In this document: piece after piece, positions 1 through 7,574 of the stretch
How the letters are laid out: each line of letters opens with the position of its first letter
How positions within the stretch are numbered: position 1 is the stretch's first letter
NCBI GenBank assembly: GCA_964519095.1
Contig: CAZFHV010000045.1
Location: 1 to 19,809, forward strand
DNA: 19,809 nucleotides
Source: JAEHCY01 sp964519095
GTDB lineage: Bacteria > Pseudomonadota > Gammaproteobacteria > Chromatiales > Chromatiaceae
Direction of reading: 5' to 3'
Translations under genes and position numbers: made by a program
The notes under the pieces: model-generated
Told to the model about the DNA's origin: nothing
The model's database searches: none
Seen by the model: only the letters and a program-made list of their open reading frames with translations

Positions 1-32
1 ACGCTGTCTGAGCGACACCCGAGGATCCCCCC

Positions 33-686
33 TCAGCCCAGTTGATAGCCGACGCCGCGCACCGTCTTGATCGGCACCGAGGGGATCTTCTTGCGCAGGT
101 TGTGGATGTGTACCTCCAGGGCGTTGCTCTCCACCTCGCCGTCCCAGCCGTAAAGGGAATCCATGAGCCGCCTTCTCGACACCACCCGACCCGAGGCGCC
201 AAGCAAGATCTCCAGCAAGGCGAACTCCCGGGGCGCCAGCTCGATGGTCTGGCCCTCGGCGCTGACCCAGTGGCCGGCGGGGTCCAGTAGGAGCCCCTCG
301 AAGCGCAGGACCGGCTCGGCGTTGCCCTGGGCGCGCCGCACCAGGGCCCGCAGCCGGGCACTGAGCTCGTCGAGATCGAAGGGCTTGATCAGATAGTCGT
401 CCGCCCCCGCATCCAGGCCCGCTACCCGATCGGCGACTCGGTCACGGGCGCTGAGGATCAGCACCGGGACCGCGGCTCCACGCTGGCGCAGCTCCCGCAG
501 CACCGCCAGGCCCGACTTGCGGGGCAGGCCGAGGTCGAGGATCACCACGTCGAAGTGATCCCCCGCCAGCGCGGCCTCCGCGGCGCACCCATCGCGCAGC
601 CACTCCACCGTCCAGCCCCCGAGGGTCAGGTCGGTGCGCACCCCGTCGCCCAGCAGTTCGTCGTCTTCGACCAACAGCGCCCGCAT
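33..686 (-). CDS. OmpR/PhoB-family response regulator (PmrA/QseB-like)
   Basis: A 217-residue DNA-binding response regulator, the cytoplasmic output half of a two-component system. The receiver domain covers about residues 1-115, with acidic pocket D8/D9, phospho-acceptor D51 in VVILDLGLP, switch S79 and conserved K101 in the IKPFD motif. A winged-helix Trans_reg_C domain fills about 125-215 and ends in the usual VRGVGYQLG. Length is normal for the family (about 220). The sequence style is closest to the PmrA/QseB/TctD group. The partner kinase is not visible; it would lie beyond the left edge, since this gene reads leftward and ends at base 33. The 358-bp divergent region upstream holds an 11-bp-period direct repeat (817-837) that suits binding by this type of regulator, suggesting autoregulation and perhaps control of the divergent cytochrome. 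Family assignment is firm; the regulated signal is unknown. Confidence 0.95.
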   Translation of the reverse strand: MRALLVEDDELLGDGVRTDLTLGGWTVEWLRDGCAAEAALAGDHFDVVILDLGLPRKSGLAVLRELRQRGAAVPVLILSARDRVADRVAGLDAGADDYLIKPFDLDELSARLRALVRRAQGNAEPVLRFEGLLLDPAGHWVSAEGQTIELAPREFALLEILLGASGRVVSRRRLMDSLYGWDGEVESNALEVHIHNLRKKIPSVPIKTVRGVGYQLG

Positions 687-1044
687 CCGCGAGATCCCCC
701 TTCAGGCTCGGCGCCAGAAAAAGACCGATTCGCCAGCAGCATTCTAGCCCCAGCGCGGGCTCGCAGCGGCACCTTCCAGCTATCGCCCGTTCTGCGACCG
801 AGTTTCGATACCGGCATAAGGTTCCCTTAAGGTTCCCGCCCTAGTCTCCCCTCTCGGCTAGGAGTGGGTCGAGGGTCCCTAAGCTTCGTCGCCCGCCCCC
901 GCTCTTGGTCGTCGGATCGAGGTGCCCTGGTCCGCCGATCCGCTCGCCGCCGGCCCCCTCCCGCTTCCGGCGGCGAGTCGGATCCCGGGGCCCGGGAAGT
1001 CAAGAACCTCGCCCTTGTGACAGTCCACGCCAGGAGACCATGCG
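687..1044. promoter_or_regulatory. divergent intergenic region between regulator and cytochrome
   Basis: 358 bases with no convincing gene. It contains the 11-bp-period direct repeat at 817-837. A Shine-Dalgarno AGGAG at 1032-1036 lies 8 bases before the cytochrome ATG at 1045. The rest is GC-rich sequence without a further motif I can name. Short reading frames that cross it lack ribosome sites and family features. Confidence 0.5.
817..837. promoter_or_regulatory. direct-repeat operator candidate for the response regulator
   Basis: The 10-mer TAAGGTTCCC occurs at 817-826 and again at 828-837, an exact repeat with an 11-bp period, i.e. one helical turn. PmrA/QseB-type OmpR-family regulators bind tandem TTAAG/TTAAT-like half-sites at this spacing. 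The site lies in the divergent region between the regulator (start at 686) and the cytochrome (start at 1045), so it could serve either or both. A possible plus-strand -10 (TAGTCT, 842-847) follows closely. Binding is inference. Confidence 0.6.
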
Positions 1045-4011
1045 ATGACGCACCGAAGCGATTTGCCCCGGGGAATCCTGCTACTGACCGGCGCCCTGCT
1101 GGCTTGGCCCGGCCTGAGTCAGGCCGCGAGCTGCGCCATCTCGCCGCAGAACCCGACCGTCAACACCGGCCAGTCGGTGACCTGGTCCGCCACCTATACC
1201 GGCTTCTCGGGCACGCCCTCCTATAGCTGGACCTTCCAGGGCGGCAATCCGAGCTCGAGCACCAGCAGTACGCGAACGGTGAGCTACGCTAGTGCAGGGA
1301 CCTTCACCACCAGCCTGCGCCTGACCCAAAGTGCCACCACTGCCACCTGCTCGACCAAGATCAGCGTACAGGTGCCTGACACTCAGGCCCCGACGGCGCC
1401 GACCAACCTCTCCGCCGCGCCGGCGAGCACCACCCAGGTCAATCTTGCCTGGACCGCCTCCACGGACAACCGGGGCGTCACGGGCTATAGGGTCGAGCGC
1501 TGCACGGGTGCGAGCTGCACCAGTTTCGCCCAGATCGCCACCACCACCACGACCAGCTACACCAACACCGGGCTGACCGCCGCCACCAGCTACCGCTATC
1601 GGGTGCGGGCCACGGACGCAGCGGGGAACCTCAGTGGTTACTCCAACATCGCCAGTGCTGCCACGCCGCCCAATATCTCCATCAACTCCACCAGCCAGGA
1701 CTCCACGACCCCCGTCACCGCCGCCGTGCCGGAGCAGAGCAAGGTCATCAACCCCCAGTACAGCGTGCTGGCGATCAACGACCTCGGCATGCACTGTGGA
1801 GACCTCGATACGCGTATCGCCAGCATCCTGCCGCCCTTCCAGGTGCTCCTGGCCCAGGTGATCCAGAAGGGGGCCGAGCCCACTCTCAACCCCGCAGGCG
1901 TGAGCCTTTACTACTCGGCGGCCTCCAACCCGAGCGACCCCATCCTGAGCCAAGGCCTCTTCGAGGGCAGGAAGAGCAACGGCACCACCTACAAGACCAA
2001 CTTCTGGGATGCGGTGGCGCGGGGCGCCTATGACCCCTTCTACCCCGGTGGTCTGGGGATTACCCCGCTCGCAACCGGCGCCTTCCCCACCACGGACGAT
2101 ATCGGGCTCCCGGTGCCGAATGTGGAGAACCTCTACATCGGTCCCGACGGCCAGGTGAAGAGCGGTGACGAGAGCCTGACCGCCGTGCAGCACGCCATGC
2201 CAGGCATCGCCAACCCCTATCGGGCCAACAGCCCGCAGCTGGTGGAGGAGCGCTACGCCGATAAGCCCTTCTTCGTCAACTTCCCCTTCGGCTATGTGGC
2301 CAACGACGTCAACTGGTTCGAGGGGGCCGGCATCCCCTTCGCCGCTTTCGATGACTTCGGGCGCCAGAACGCCTATCCGCTGGTGCGGGTCCAGGCCAGG
2401 AACGCCTCGGGGACCGTACTTTCGACCGTCGACACGGTGCTACCCATCTCCGGGGAGGCGAGCTGCGTCAACTGCCACGCCGCCGCCATCGACGTCCCCA
2501 GCTCACCCAACAAGGGGGTGGCCAACACCCGGCTGTCCAACGCCAGTTTGCCCGTGGAGACCAGCCTCAGCGATCCGGATGCCGCCATGCCGGACGCCGT
2601 GAGCATCGAGTACGCCTCGGACATCAACGTGCTGCGGCTCCATGACCTCAAGCACGGGGCCAAGTACGTGAGCACCGCCTGCGACAACGTCCCCGCTGGG
2701 GAGAACTGCCTCACCACCGCGGCGGCGCCCTGCACCCTCAACAGCGCCAATCCCAATGGGACCGCCAGTTGCCTTACCAACAAGGCCCTGGTTCAGCAGC
2801 GGCCCGTGGTCTGTCAGGTCTGCCATTACACCCCGGCCCTGGACCTGGCCCAGGTGGGTCCCAAGGCCGGCGCCCCCGGCAGCGAGGCCAATGGTCGCAA
2901 CCAGATCGCCCATCAGAGCAACTCCCGGGTGATGCACAACCACCACGGGACACTGGGCACTGCCGGATTCCCCGGTCTCTTCCCCCAGATCCCCCCGCCC
3001 AACCAGGACGCCAACGGGGCCATCATCAACCAGTCCGCCCGGCTCACCGCCCTGGAAGACAGCTGCTACCAGTGCCACCCGGGCAAGAACGTCAAGTGCC
3101 TGCGCGGGGCCATGTTCAACGGCGACATGTTGTGCAGTGACTGCCATGGCAGCATGATTCAGGTGGGCGCGGACTTCAGCGGACCGGTCATCGACGTCGC
3201 CAGCGGCAATCCGGTCCCGGGCTCCCAGCCGGTATCCCCCACCAACCCCGGCAACTTCAAGCTGACGGGTCTGGGGAACTTCTACAACCCGAAGGCCAAC
3301 CAGCCACGGGTCCCCTGGGCCAACGAGCCTGGCTGTGGCTCCTGCCACACGGGCGACGCCACCAGCAACCTGGCGAATACCACTGGCGTCATCAAGAACA
3401 TCCGCGACGTCTACGGCAACCTGGACAACATCCGACTCCTCCAGGCCTGGAAGACGGGCGACATCAAGGCCACGCCCATCGTCCCCGGCAACAAGAAGTT
3501 TTCCGAGCCCCTGGTGCCCGCGAGCTTCAACGGCTTCGCCAACCCCGGTGCGGGCAACCCCAAGCTCTACCGCGTCAGCACCGGCCACGGCGGGGTGATG
3601 TGCGAAGGCTGCCACGGGGCCACCCATGCCGAATGGCCCAACGCCAACCCCAACGCCAACGACAACCTCACCGCCAAGCAGCTCCAGAGCCATACGGGTG
3701 TGATCATCGAGTGCACCACCTGTCACGGCACCGAGATGAACAGCCAGAACACCCTGGACGGGCCCCACGGCATGCACCCCGTGGGCAGTAGCACCACCTT
3801 TGCCGAGGGTGGCCATGAGCACCTGGTGAGCGGCAACAACTGCGTGGTCTGCCACGGGCCCAATGCCACCGAATCGGGCAGGAATCAGAACGTCGGCACC
3901 GTGCTTTCGGTCGCCAAAGCGGCCCGGGACTTCACCGGCCTCGAGGGTGGCGGGCCCGTCGCCAAGGGGCAGCCCGTCGGGTGCGCCACCTGCCATAAAT
4001 CGTCTGACTAG
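1045..4011 (+). CDS. exported nine-haem cytochrome c with PKD-like and FN3-like domains
   Basis: A 988-residue exported protein. A signal peptide is seen at residues 1-27 (hydrophobic ILLLTGALLAW, cleavage after LSQA). A PKD-like beta domain (about 29-110) and a fibronectin-III-like domain (about 117-206) follow, then a beta-rich central part of unnamed type containing NDLGMHC (245-251). Nine CxxCH haem-attachment sites start at residues 474, 590, 674, 697, 764, 853, 890, 933 and 980. The last lies only five residues from the C-terminus, so all haems sit in the C-terminal half. PKD and FN3 modules are typical of proteins outside the cytoplasm and suggest surface attachment or partner binding; the role is probably periplasmic or extracellular electron transfer. 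The donor and acceptor cannot be read from sequence. Start chosen for the signal peptide and the AGGAG 8 bases upstream. Single-gene unit closed by a terminator at 4053. Confidence 0.9.
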   Translation: MTHRSDLPRGILLLTGALLAWPGLSQAASCAISPQNPTVNTGQSVTWSATYTGFSGTPSYSWTFQGGNPSSSTSSTRTVSYASAGTFTTSLRLTQSATTATCSTKISVQVPDTQAPTAPTNLSAAPASTTQVNLAWTASTDNRGVTGYRVERCTGASCTSFAQIATTTTTSYTNTGLTAATSYRYRVRATDAAGNLSGYSNIASAATPPNISINSTSQDSTTPVTAAVPEQSKVINPQYSVLAINDLGMHCGDLDTRIASILPPFQVLLAQVIQKGAEPTLNPAGVSLYYSAASNPSDPILSQGLFEGRKSNGTTYKTNFWDAVARGAYDPFYPGGLGITPLATGAFPTTDDIGLPVPNVENLYIGPDGQVKSGDESLTAVQHAMPGIANPYRANSPQLVEERYADKPFFVNFPFGYVANDVNWFEGAGIPFAAFDDFGRQNAYPLVRVQARNASGTVLSTVDTVLPISGEASCVNCHAAAIDVPSSPNKGVANTRLSNASLPVETSLSDPDAAMPDAVSIEYASDINVLRLHDLKHGAKYVSTACDNVPAGENCLTTAAAPCTLNSANPNGTASCLTNKALVQQRPVVCQVCHYTPALDLAQVGPKAGAPGSEANGRNQIAHQSNSRVMHNHHGTLGTAGFPGLFPQIPPPNQDANGAIINQSARLTALEDSCYQCHPGKNVKCLRGAMFNGDMLCSDCHGSMIQVGADFSGPVIDVASGNPVPGSQPVSPTNPGNFKLTGLGNFYNPKANQPRVPWANEPGCGSCHTGDATSNLANTTGVIKNIRDVYGNLDNIRLLQAWKTGDIKATPIVPGNKKFSEPLVPASFNGFANPGAGNPKLYRVSTGHGGVMCEGCHGATHAEWPNANPNANDNLTAKQLQSHTGVIIECTTCHGTEMNSQNTLDGPHGMHPVGSSTTFAEGGHEHLVSGNNCVVCHGPNATESGRNQNVGTVLSVAKAARDFTGLEGGGPVAKGQPVGCATCHKSSD

Positions 4012-4052
4012 TAAAGGCGTGCGGCGGCAGGGACGCTGCCTCCTCCCCTCAG

Positions 4053-4086
4053 GCCCCGCCGGGGAACCCGCGCGGGGCTCTTTTTT
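4053..4086 (+). terminator. intrinsic terminator after the cytochrome gene
   Basis: GCCCCGC (4053-4059) pairs with GCGGGGC (4072-4078) and is followed directly by TCTTTTTT (4079-4086). It lies 41 bases past the stop of the multihaem cytochrome gene. A GC-rich stem with an immediate T-tract is the standard rho-independent form. Confidence 0.85.
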
Positions 4087-4185
4087 GATGTCCCAGGGTC
4101 GCCCCGGCCCCGGTGCGCCCGGGATCGGGCGCCCCTCGGCCGGCGAAGCAGTCGCGGCGATAAGCCGCCGGTAGGATGGCCTTGG

Positions 4186-4398
4186 TCAGCCGACCGCTGT
4201 ATGGGATGCTCCTCCCGTGGTGGTCGCGAGGCGGTGCCGGCGACCCCGGCCGGCGGGCTGGCTGGGTCGCAGGCGCCGCCGTCTCACGGCGACGATCCGC
4301 CGGTCGAGTCCCTCGAGCAAGGCGTCGATGAGGGTCAGCACCAGGAAGATCGCCGAGAGGGGGCCGAGCAGCAGGAGTAGGTCGATGAGCGTGTCCAT
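4186..4398 (-). CDS. small single-helix membrane protein, hypothetical
   Basis: A 70-residue ORF beginning MDTLIDLLLLLGPLSAIF. One strongly hydrophobic stretch (about residues 4-27) is followed by a basic segment (DRRIVAVRRRRLRPSQ), consistent with one membrane helix and a positively charged cytoplasmic tail. The ATG at 4398 is preceded by GGAGG (complement of 4403-4407) with a 4-base gap, a somewhat short spacing. The frame is open further upstream to 4536, but that extension is low-complexity and lacks a ribosome site. I do not recognise a family. It stands alone, opposite in strand to its neighbours. The hydrophobic pattern and ribosome site favour a real gene, but it could be chance in GC-rich DNA. 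Confidence 0.4.
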   Translation of the reverse strand: MDTLIDLLLLLGPLSAIFLVLTLIDALLEGLDRRIVAVRRRRLRPSQPAGRGRRHRLATTTGGASHTAVG

Positions 4399-4437
4399 GG
4401 GGCCTCCGGGTTGTGATGGCTGGAGCCCATGTTGCGC

Positions 4438-4470
4438 CCGCCACAGGCTCAAGACCTGAGCCTGTGGCGG
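4438..4470. repeat. perfect 14-bp inverted repeat (stem-loop)
   Basis: CCGCCACAGGCTCA (4438-4451) is followed by a 5-base loop and its exact reverse complement (4457-4470). No T-tract follows on either strand, so it is not a standard terminator. On the minus strand it lies about 40 bases upstream of the small membrane ORF start (4398). It could be an operator, an mRNA leader stem or a repeat-family member. Confidence 0.6.
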
Positions 4471-4613
4471 CCGGCACTGCATCGAGCGCGGCTCCCCCGG
4501 GCCACCCGAGGGCAGCTCCACGGGATTCCGCCGCACCTCCCTTGGAGTTTTTGACGCCCCGCACCAGCGCCTTGCGGGGGCGCAAACCGATCAAGAGAGA
4601 CACAGAGAATCAC

Positions 4614-4662
4614 TGGGACACTCCAAGGAAAGCTGATATATTAGGGTTTTTACCGAGGGGGG
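4614..4662 (+). promoter_or_regulatory. candidate promoter and ribosome site for the nucleotidyltransferase
   Basis: An AT-rich patch in otherwise GC-rich DNA holds TATATT (4637-4642), a good -10 match. A poor -35 (TGGGAC, 4614-4619) sits 17 bases upstream. A G-rich ribosome site (GAGGGGGG, 4655-4662) precedes the ATG at 4674 with an 11-base gap, rather long. The -10 is the main support. Confidence 0.35.
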
Positions 4663-4673
4663 AATTCCTAACC

Positions 4674-5447
4674 ATGACCAAAGCAATCATCCTCAGTGCC
4701 GGTCAGGGGAGCCGGTTACTTCCCATGACGGCAGGGCGGCCCAAGTGCATGTTGCCCATCCAGGGCCGACCCCTGATCGAGTGGCAGCTCGAGGCCCTTG
4801 AGTCCTGCGGGATCCGGGACGTCACCGTGGTGACGGGCTTTGGCGCCGAGCAGGTCCAGGAGCACCTCGCCAAGCGCGTGGGCATCGCGCGCGCCTCGAC
4901 CTACTTCAACCCCTTCTTCGAGCTGGCGGACAATCTCATCAGCTGCTGGCTGGTCCGGGGGGTGATGAGCGAGGATTTCGTGCTCCTCAACGGGGACACC
5001 CTGTTCGAGGCGGCGGTTCTGGAGCGGCTTCTGGCCTCGCCCCGTCGGCCGGTGACCCTGGCCACCGATGAGAAGCCGACCTATGACGCGGACGACATGA
5101 AGGTGCAGACCGCCGAGGGTCGGCTATTGCGCGTGGGCAAGAACCTGCCTCTGGACGAAACCAATGGTGAGTCCATCGGGCTGATGGTGTTCCGGGGAAC
5201 TGGCCCCGCACTGTTCCGTGCCGCGCTGGAGCAAGCGGTGCGCCAGCCCGCCGCCCTGGAGCAGTGGTACCTGTCCATCGTGGGTAAGATCGCCGAGGCC
5301 GGTCACGTCTGGACCCAGTCCATCTCCGGACTCGACTGGTCTGAGGTCGACTATCCGCTGGATCTCCTGCGTGCCTCGGCGATGGTCGGGCGCTGGTACG
5401 CGGCCCAGCTCGCCGAGGAATCCGCCGAGCTGTTGGCCACGGGATAA
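4674..5447 (+). CDS. sugar/choline-phosphate nucleotidyltransferase (phosphocholine cytidylyltransferase-like)
   Basis: A 257-residue Rossmann-type NTP transferase, cytoplasmic, joining a nucleotide to a phosphorylated sugar or alcohol. The nucleotide loop LSAGQGSRLLPMT is at residues 7-19, with RPKCMLPI at 22-29 and the metal-binding NGD at 106-108. An acidic DWSEVDYPLD segment is at 211-220. The segment NPFFELADNLISCWL (79-93) resembles phosphocholine cytidylyltransferases of the LicC type more than hexose-1-phosphate enzymes. The substrate could be phosphocholine, a phosphonate or a sugar phosphate; sequence alone does not decide. The frame is open upstream to 4413, but that extension is non-conserved, and this ATG gives the standard N-terminus. 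It converges with the MobA-like gene and likely activates a building block for the surface molecule made by the neighbours. Confidence 0.88.
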   Translation: MTKAIILSAGQGSRLLPMTAGRPKCMLPIQGRPLIEWQLEALESCGIRDVTVVTGFGAEQVQEHLAKRVGIARASTYFNPFFELADNLISCWLVRGVMSEDFVLLNGDTLFEAAVLERLLASPRRPVTLATDEKPTYDADDMKVQTAEGRLLRVGKNLPLDETNGESIGLMVFRGTGPALFRAALEQAVRQPAALEQWYLSIVGKIAEAGHVWTQSISGLDWSEVDYPLDLLRASAMVGRWYAAQLAEESAELLATG

Positions 5448-5487
5448 GAGACGTCCAGGTCTCCCGACCAGGCGTAGCGCCCAATCG

Positions 5488-5514
5488 CGGGAGCCGGGAC
5501 CAACCCGGCTCCCG
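5488..5514. terminator. perfect 11-bp stem-loop between convergent genes
   Basis: CGGGAGCCGGG (5488-5498) and CCCGGCTCCCG (5504-5514) form a perfect stem with an ACCAA loop. It lies between the ends of two convergent genes (stops at 5447 and 5582). No T-tract follows on the plus strand and none is clear on the minus strand. Position and strength suggest a bidirectional transcript end or a 3' stabilising stem rather than a textbook terminator. Confidence 0.45.
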
Positions 5515-5581
5515 ATCCTCCTCCAAAGCAGGTCGAGACCTCCGCTGGCGGGCGCCCTTCCCCCAGGGCACCTAGCGGGAA

Positions 5582-6409
5582 TCAGGGTCCGAGCCGTCCA
5601 GGCCCCTCCCCGAGTATGCGCTCCGCAAGCTCCAGGTCGCTCGGCTTGTCCACATCCACCGCCGCCTCCGCAAAGGGCAAGAGCACCGGTCGGATCACCA
5701 GTCCCAACCGCTCCGAGAGCAGCCCCAGGCTGTCGTCCAGAGAAAGCCGCCCCATGAGGTAGGCGAGCAGGGGCAGCCAGCCCAGTTTGCGGATCATGCG
5801 CCAGGGGCGCTTGCGGTCCTGCTCCACTTGGCGCCAGAAAGCCGCGGCCGCACGCGAGCCGGGGGTGAGGAAGGCATAGAGGTTGCAGCCGCAGTAGGCC
5901 CCGCCGCGGAATCGCAGCCGGGTGCGGGCCGCGTCGGGAAAGGCGGAGAGGACCCGCTCATGCTCCACCAGGGCCACGGCCAGATCGCACTCGGCCCAGC
6001 GGGCAGCGGAGCAGAAGTAGTCGACCACCTCGGGTCGAAGCAGGGCGTGGTCCGCCGTGGTCACCAGGACCGGCGCGTCGGGGGGCAGGGTACCCAGGGC
6101 GGCAAAGGCACTGGCGCTGGGGGATGCCTCTGGTGGGCACCAGCCCCAACGCCCCGCCGCGATGCCCTCTTGAAGCTCGGATGCCTGCTCCAGTTGCGCC
6201 TGCGCCGGGCCACTGAGTAGGATCGGTCCCACCTCCCTGCTGTGGCCGAGGGCGTCCAGCACCCGCAGTATCATGGGGATGCCGCCCACCGGCACCAGGG
6301 CCTTGCAGGGTACGCCGGATGGCTCGGTCAGGGGGTCGTGTGCCCCGCGCTCCCCCGCGAGCACGAGCGCGGTGAAGGCGGGGGGCCGGTGGTTCTCCGG
6401 GTCTCTCAT
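5582..6409 (-). CDS. MobA-like NTP transferase family protein
   Basis: A 275-residue nucleotidyltransferase of the MobA-like (NTP_transf_3) fold. The N-terminal loop LVLAGERG (15-22) and CKALVPVGG (35-43) form the nucleotide site; TTADHALL (117-124) supplies the metal-binding Asp; DVDKPSDLELAERIL near the C-terminus is typical of sugar-nucleotide-type members. Likely cytoplasmic. The substrate is unknown; molybdopterin synthesis is unlikely because no Mo-cofactor gene is nearby. Its start lies only 14 bases from the divergent GNAT-like gene, and no good Shine-Dalgarno precedes the ATG. No later in-frame start would keep the VLAG motif. Its promoter must therefore lie inside the neighbouring coding region, or its message is nearly leaderless. 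The neighbours suggest lipid-headgroup or glycan synthesis. Confidence 0.8.
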   Translation of the reverse strand: MRDPENHRPPAFTALVLAGERGAHDPLTEPSGVPCKALVPVGGIPMILRVLDALGHSREVGPILLSGPAQAQLEQASELQEGIAAGRWGWCPPEASPSASAFAALGTLPPDAPVLVTTADHALLRPEVVDYFCSAARWAECDLAVALVEHERVLSAFPDAARTRLRFRGGAYCGCNLYAFLTPGSRAAAAFWRQVEQDRKRPWRMIRKLGWLPLLAYLMGRLSLDDSLGLLSERLGLVIRPVLLPFAEAAVDVDKPSDLELAERILGEGPGRLGP

Positions 6410-6423
6410 CGGGAAGGGTACCT

Positions 6424-7545
6424 ATGGCTATCGAAGTGCATGAAGTCGCGGATCGGCGGGGCCTGAAGGCCTGGGTCGGGGTGCCGTACCGGCTCTACGG
6501 GGACCACCCCTACTGGGTCCCCCAGATCTACTCCGACGAGCTGGCCTACTTCGACCGGCGCAAAAACCCTGCCTTCGAGGTGGCCGAGGTGCGGCTGTTG
6601 TATGCGATCGAGGGCGAGCAGGTGGTGGGGCGAATCTGCTGCAACGTCAACCGATTGGAGACCACCAAGCTCGGCTACCCTCGAGGCCGCTTCGGTTGGT
6701 TCGAATGCGTGGACGACCAGCGGGTCGCGGAGCGGCTCCTCGACAGCGCCCGGGACTGGTTCCGCGCCCGGGGCTGCGTGGAGATGACCGGACCCCAGGG
6801 GTTCAGCGACCTCGACCCCGAGGGCCTGCTGGTGGAGGGCTTCGATCATCTGCCCACCATCAGCGGAAGCTACAACCCGCCCTTCTATCAGCGGCTCCTC
6901 GAGGACTACGGGCTCGAGAAGGCGGTGGACTACGTGGAGTTCCGCTCGCGCCTCCCCGAGGACTCCCGGGTCCTGGAGCGGCTGCGCCAGCGCTATGGTC
7001 GCAACGACGCCTATCGGGTGGTCACCTGCAGCAGCCGCAAGGAACTCCTCTCCCATACGAAAGGGGTCTGGGAGGTCCTGGAGGCCGCCTTTGCCCACCT
7101 CTATGGGGTCATGCCGCTGACGGAGAAACAGAAGGATTTCTATACCAAGAAGTACTTCGGGTTCCTGGACCCCGACTTCGTCAAGCTGACCTTCTCCAAA
7201 GAGGGGGAGCTGGTGGGGTTCTTCATCGGCATACCCAACCTCAGCGCGGCGTTCCGAAAAGCCGGTGGTCGGCTCCTGCCCTTCGGTTTCCTGCACATCC
7301 TCCGTGCCTTCAAGAGGCCCGAGACGGTGGACTTCCTGCTTGCCGGGGCGAAGCCCGGGGAGCCCTCGAACCTGATCATCGCCCTCAGTGCCGTGGCCAT
7401 GTACGATACCCTGCGCCGTTGTGGGGTGCGCTACATGGAAACTAACCGCGAATTAGAGCACAACACCACGGTCACGGGCATCTGGGGGAAGTTCGAGCAG
7501 GTCTGGTTCCGCCGTTCCCGTGTCTACCGTATGGTCCTGGGCTGA
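6424..7545 (+). CDS. GNAT-like N-acyltransferase, conserved family
   Basis: A 373-residue protein resembling a conserved family of GNAT-fold proteins often annotated only as hypothetical. Recognisable marks are HPYWVPQIYSDELAYF (28-43) with KNPAF following, VVGRI (67-71, the GNAT acetyl-CoA strand style), GPQGFSDLDPEGLLVEGF (123-140) and a second GNAT-like half with GRLLPFGFLHILRAF. Such proteins look like tandem GNAT domains; some GNAT-fold bacterial enzymes acylate lipids or long-chain amines, but the substrate here cannot be read. A GAAGGG ribosome site precedes the ATG. It heads a three-gene plus-strand run with the metallophosphoesterase (29-base gap) and sulfotransferase, and diverges from the MobA-like gene. 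Family membership is good; function is inference. Confidence 0.75.
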   Translation: MAIEVHEVADRRGLKAWVGVPYRLYGDHPYWVPQIYSDELAYFDRRKNPAFEVAEVRLLYAIEGEQVVGRICCNVNRLETTKLGYPRGRFGWFECVDDQRVAERLLDSARDWFRARGCVEMTGPQGFSDLDPEGLLVEGFDHLPTISGSYNPPFYQRLLEDYGLEKAVDYVEFRSRLPEDSRVLERLRQRYGRNDAYRVVTCSSRKELLSHTKGVWEVLEAAFAHLYGVMPLTEKQKDFYTKKYFGFLDPDFVKLTFSKEGELVGFFIGIPNLSAAFRKAGGRLLPFGFLHILRAFKRPETVDFLLAGAKPGEPSNLIIALSAVAMYDTLRRCGVRYMETNRELEHNTTVTGIWGKFEQVWFRRSRVYRMVLG

Positions 7546-7574
7546 CCTCGCCCCCTCGAACCAGCCAGATTCCC

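Noticed and set aside
864..1226. 120-residue plus-strand frame before the cytochrome
   Set aside because: Arg/Pro-rich, overlaps the cytochrome signal-peptide region in another frame, and has no family match or ribosome site.
2503..3996. 497-residue open frame on the minus strand
   Set aside because: Antisense to the multihaem cytochrome, whose CxxCH repeats prove the plus frame. Composition is a Gly/Val/Ala shadow.
4049..4603. 184-residue minus-strand frame
   Set aside because: Overlaps a clear terminator and a hairpin; low-complexity Arg/Pro/Ala sequence without a ribosome site.
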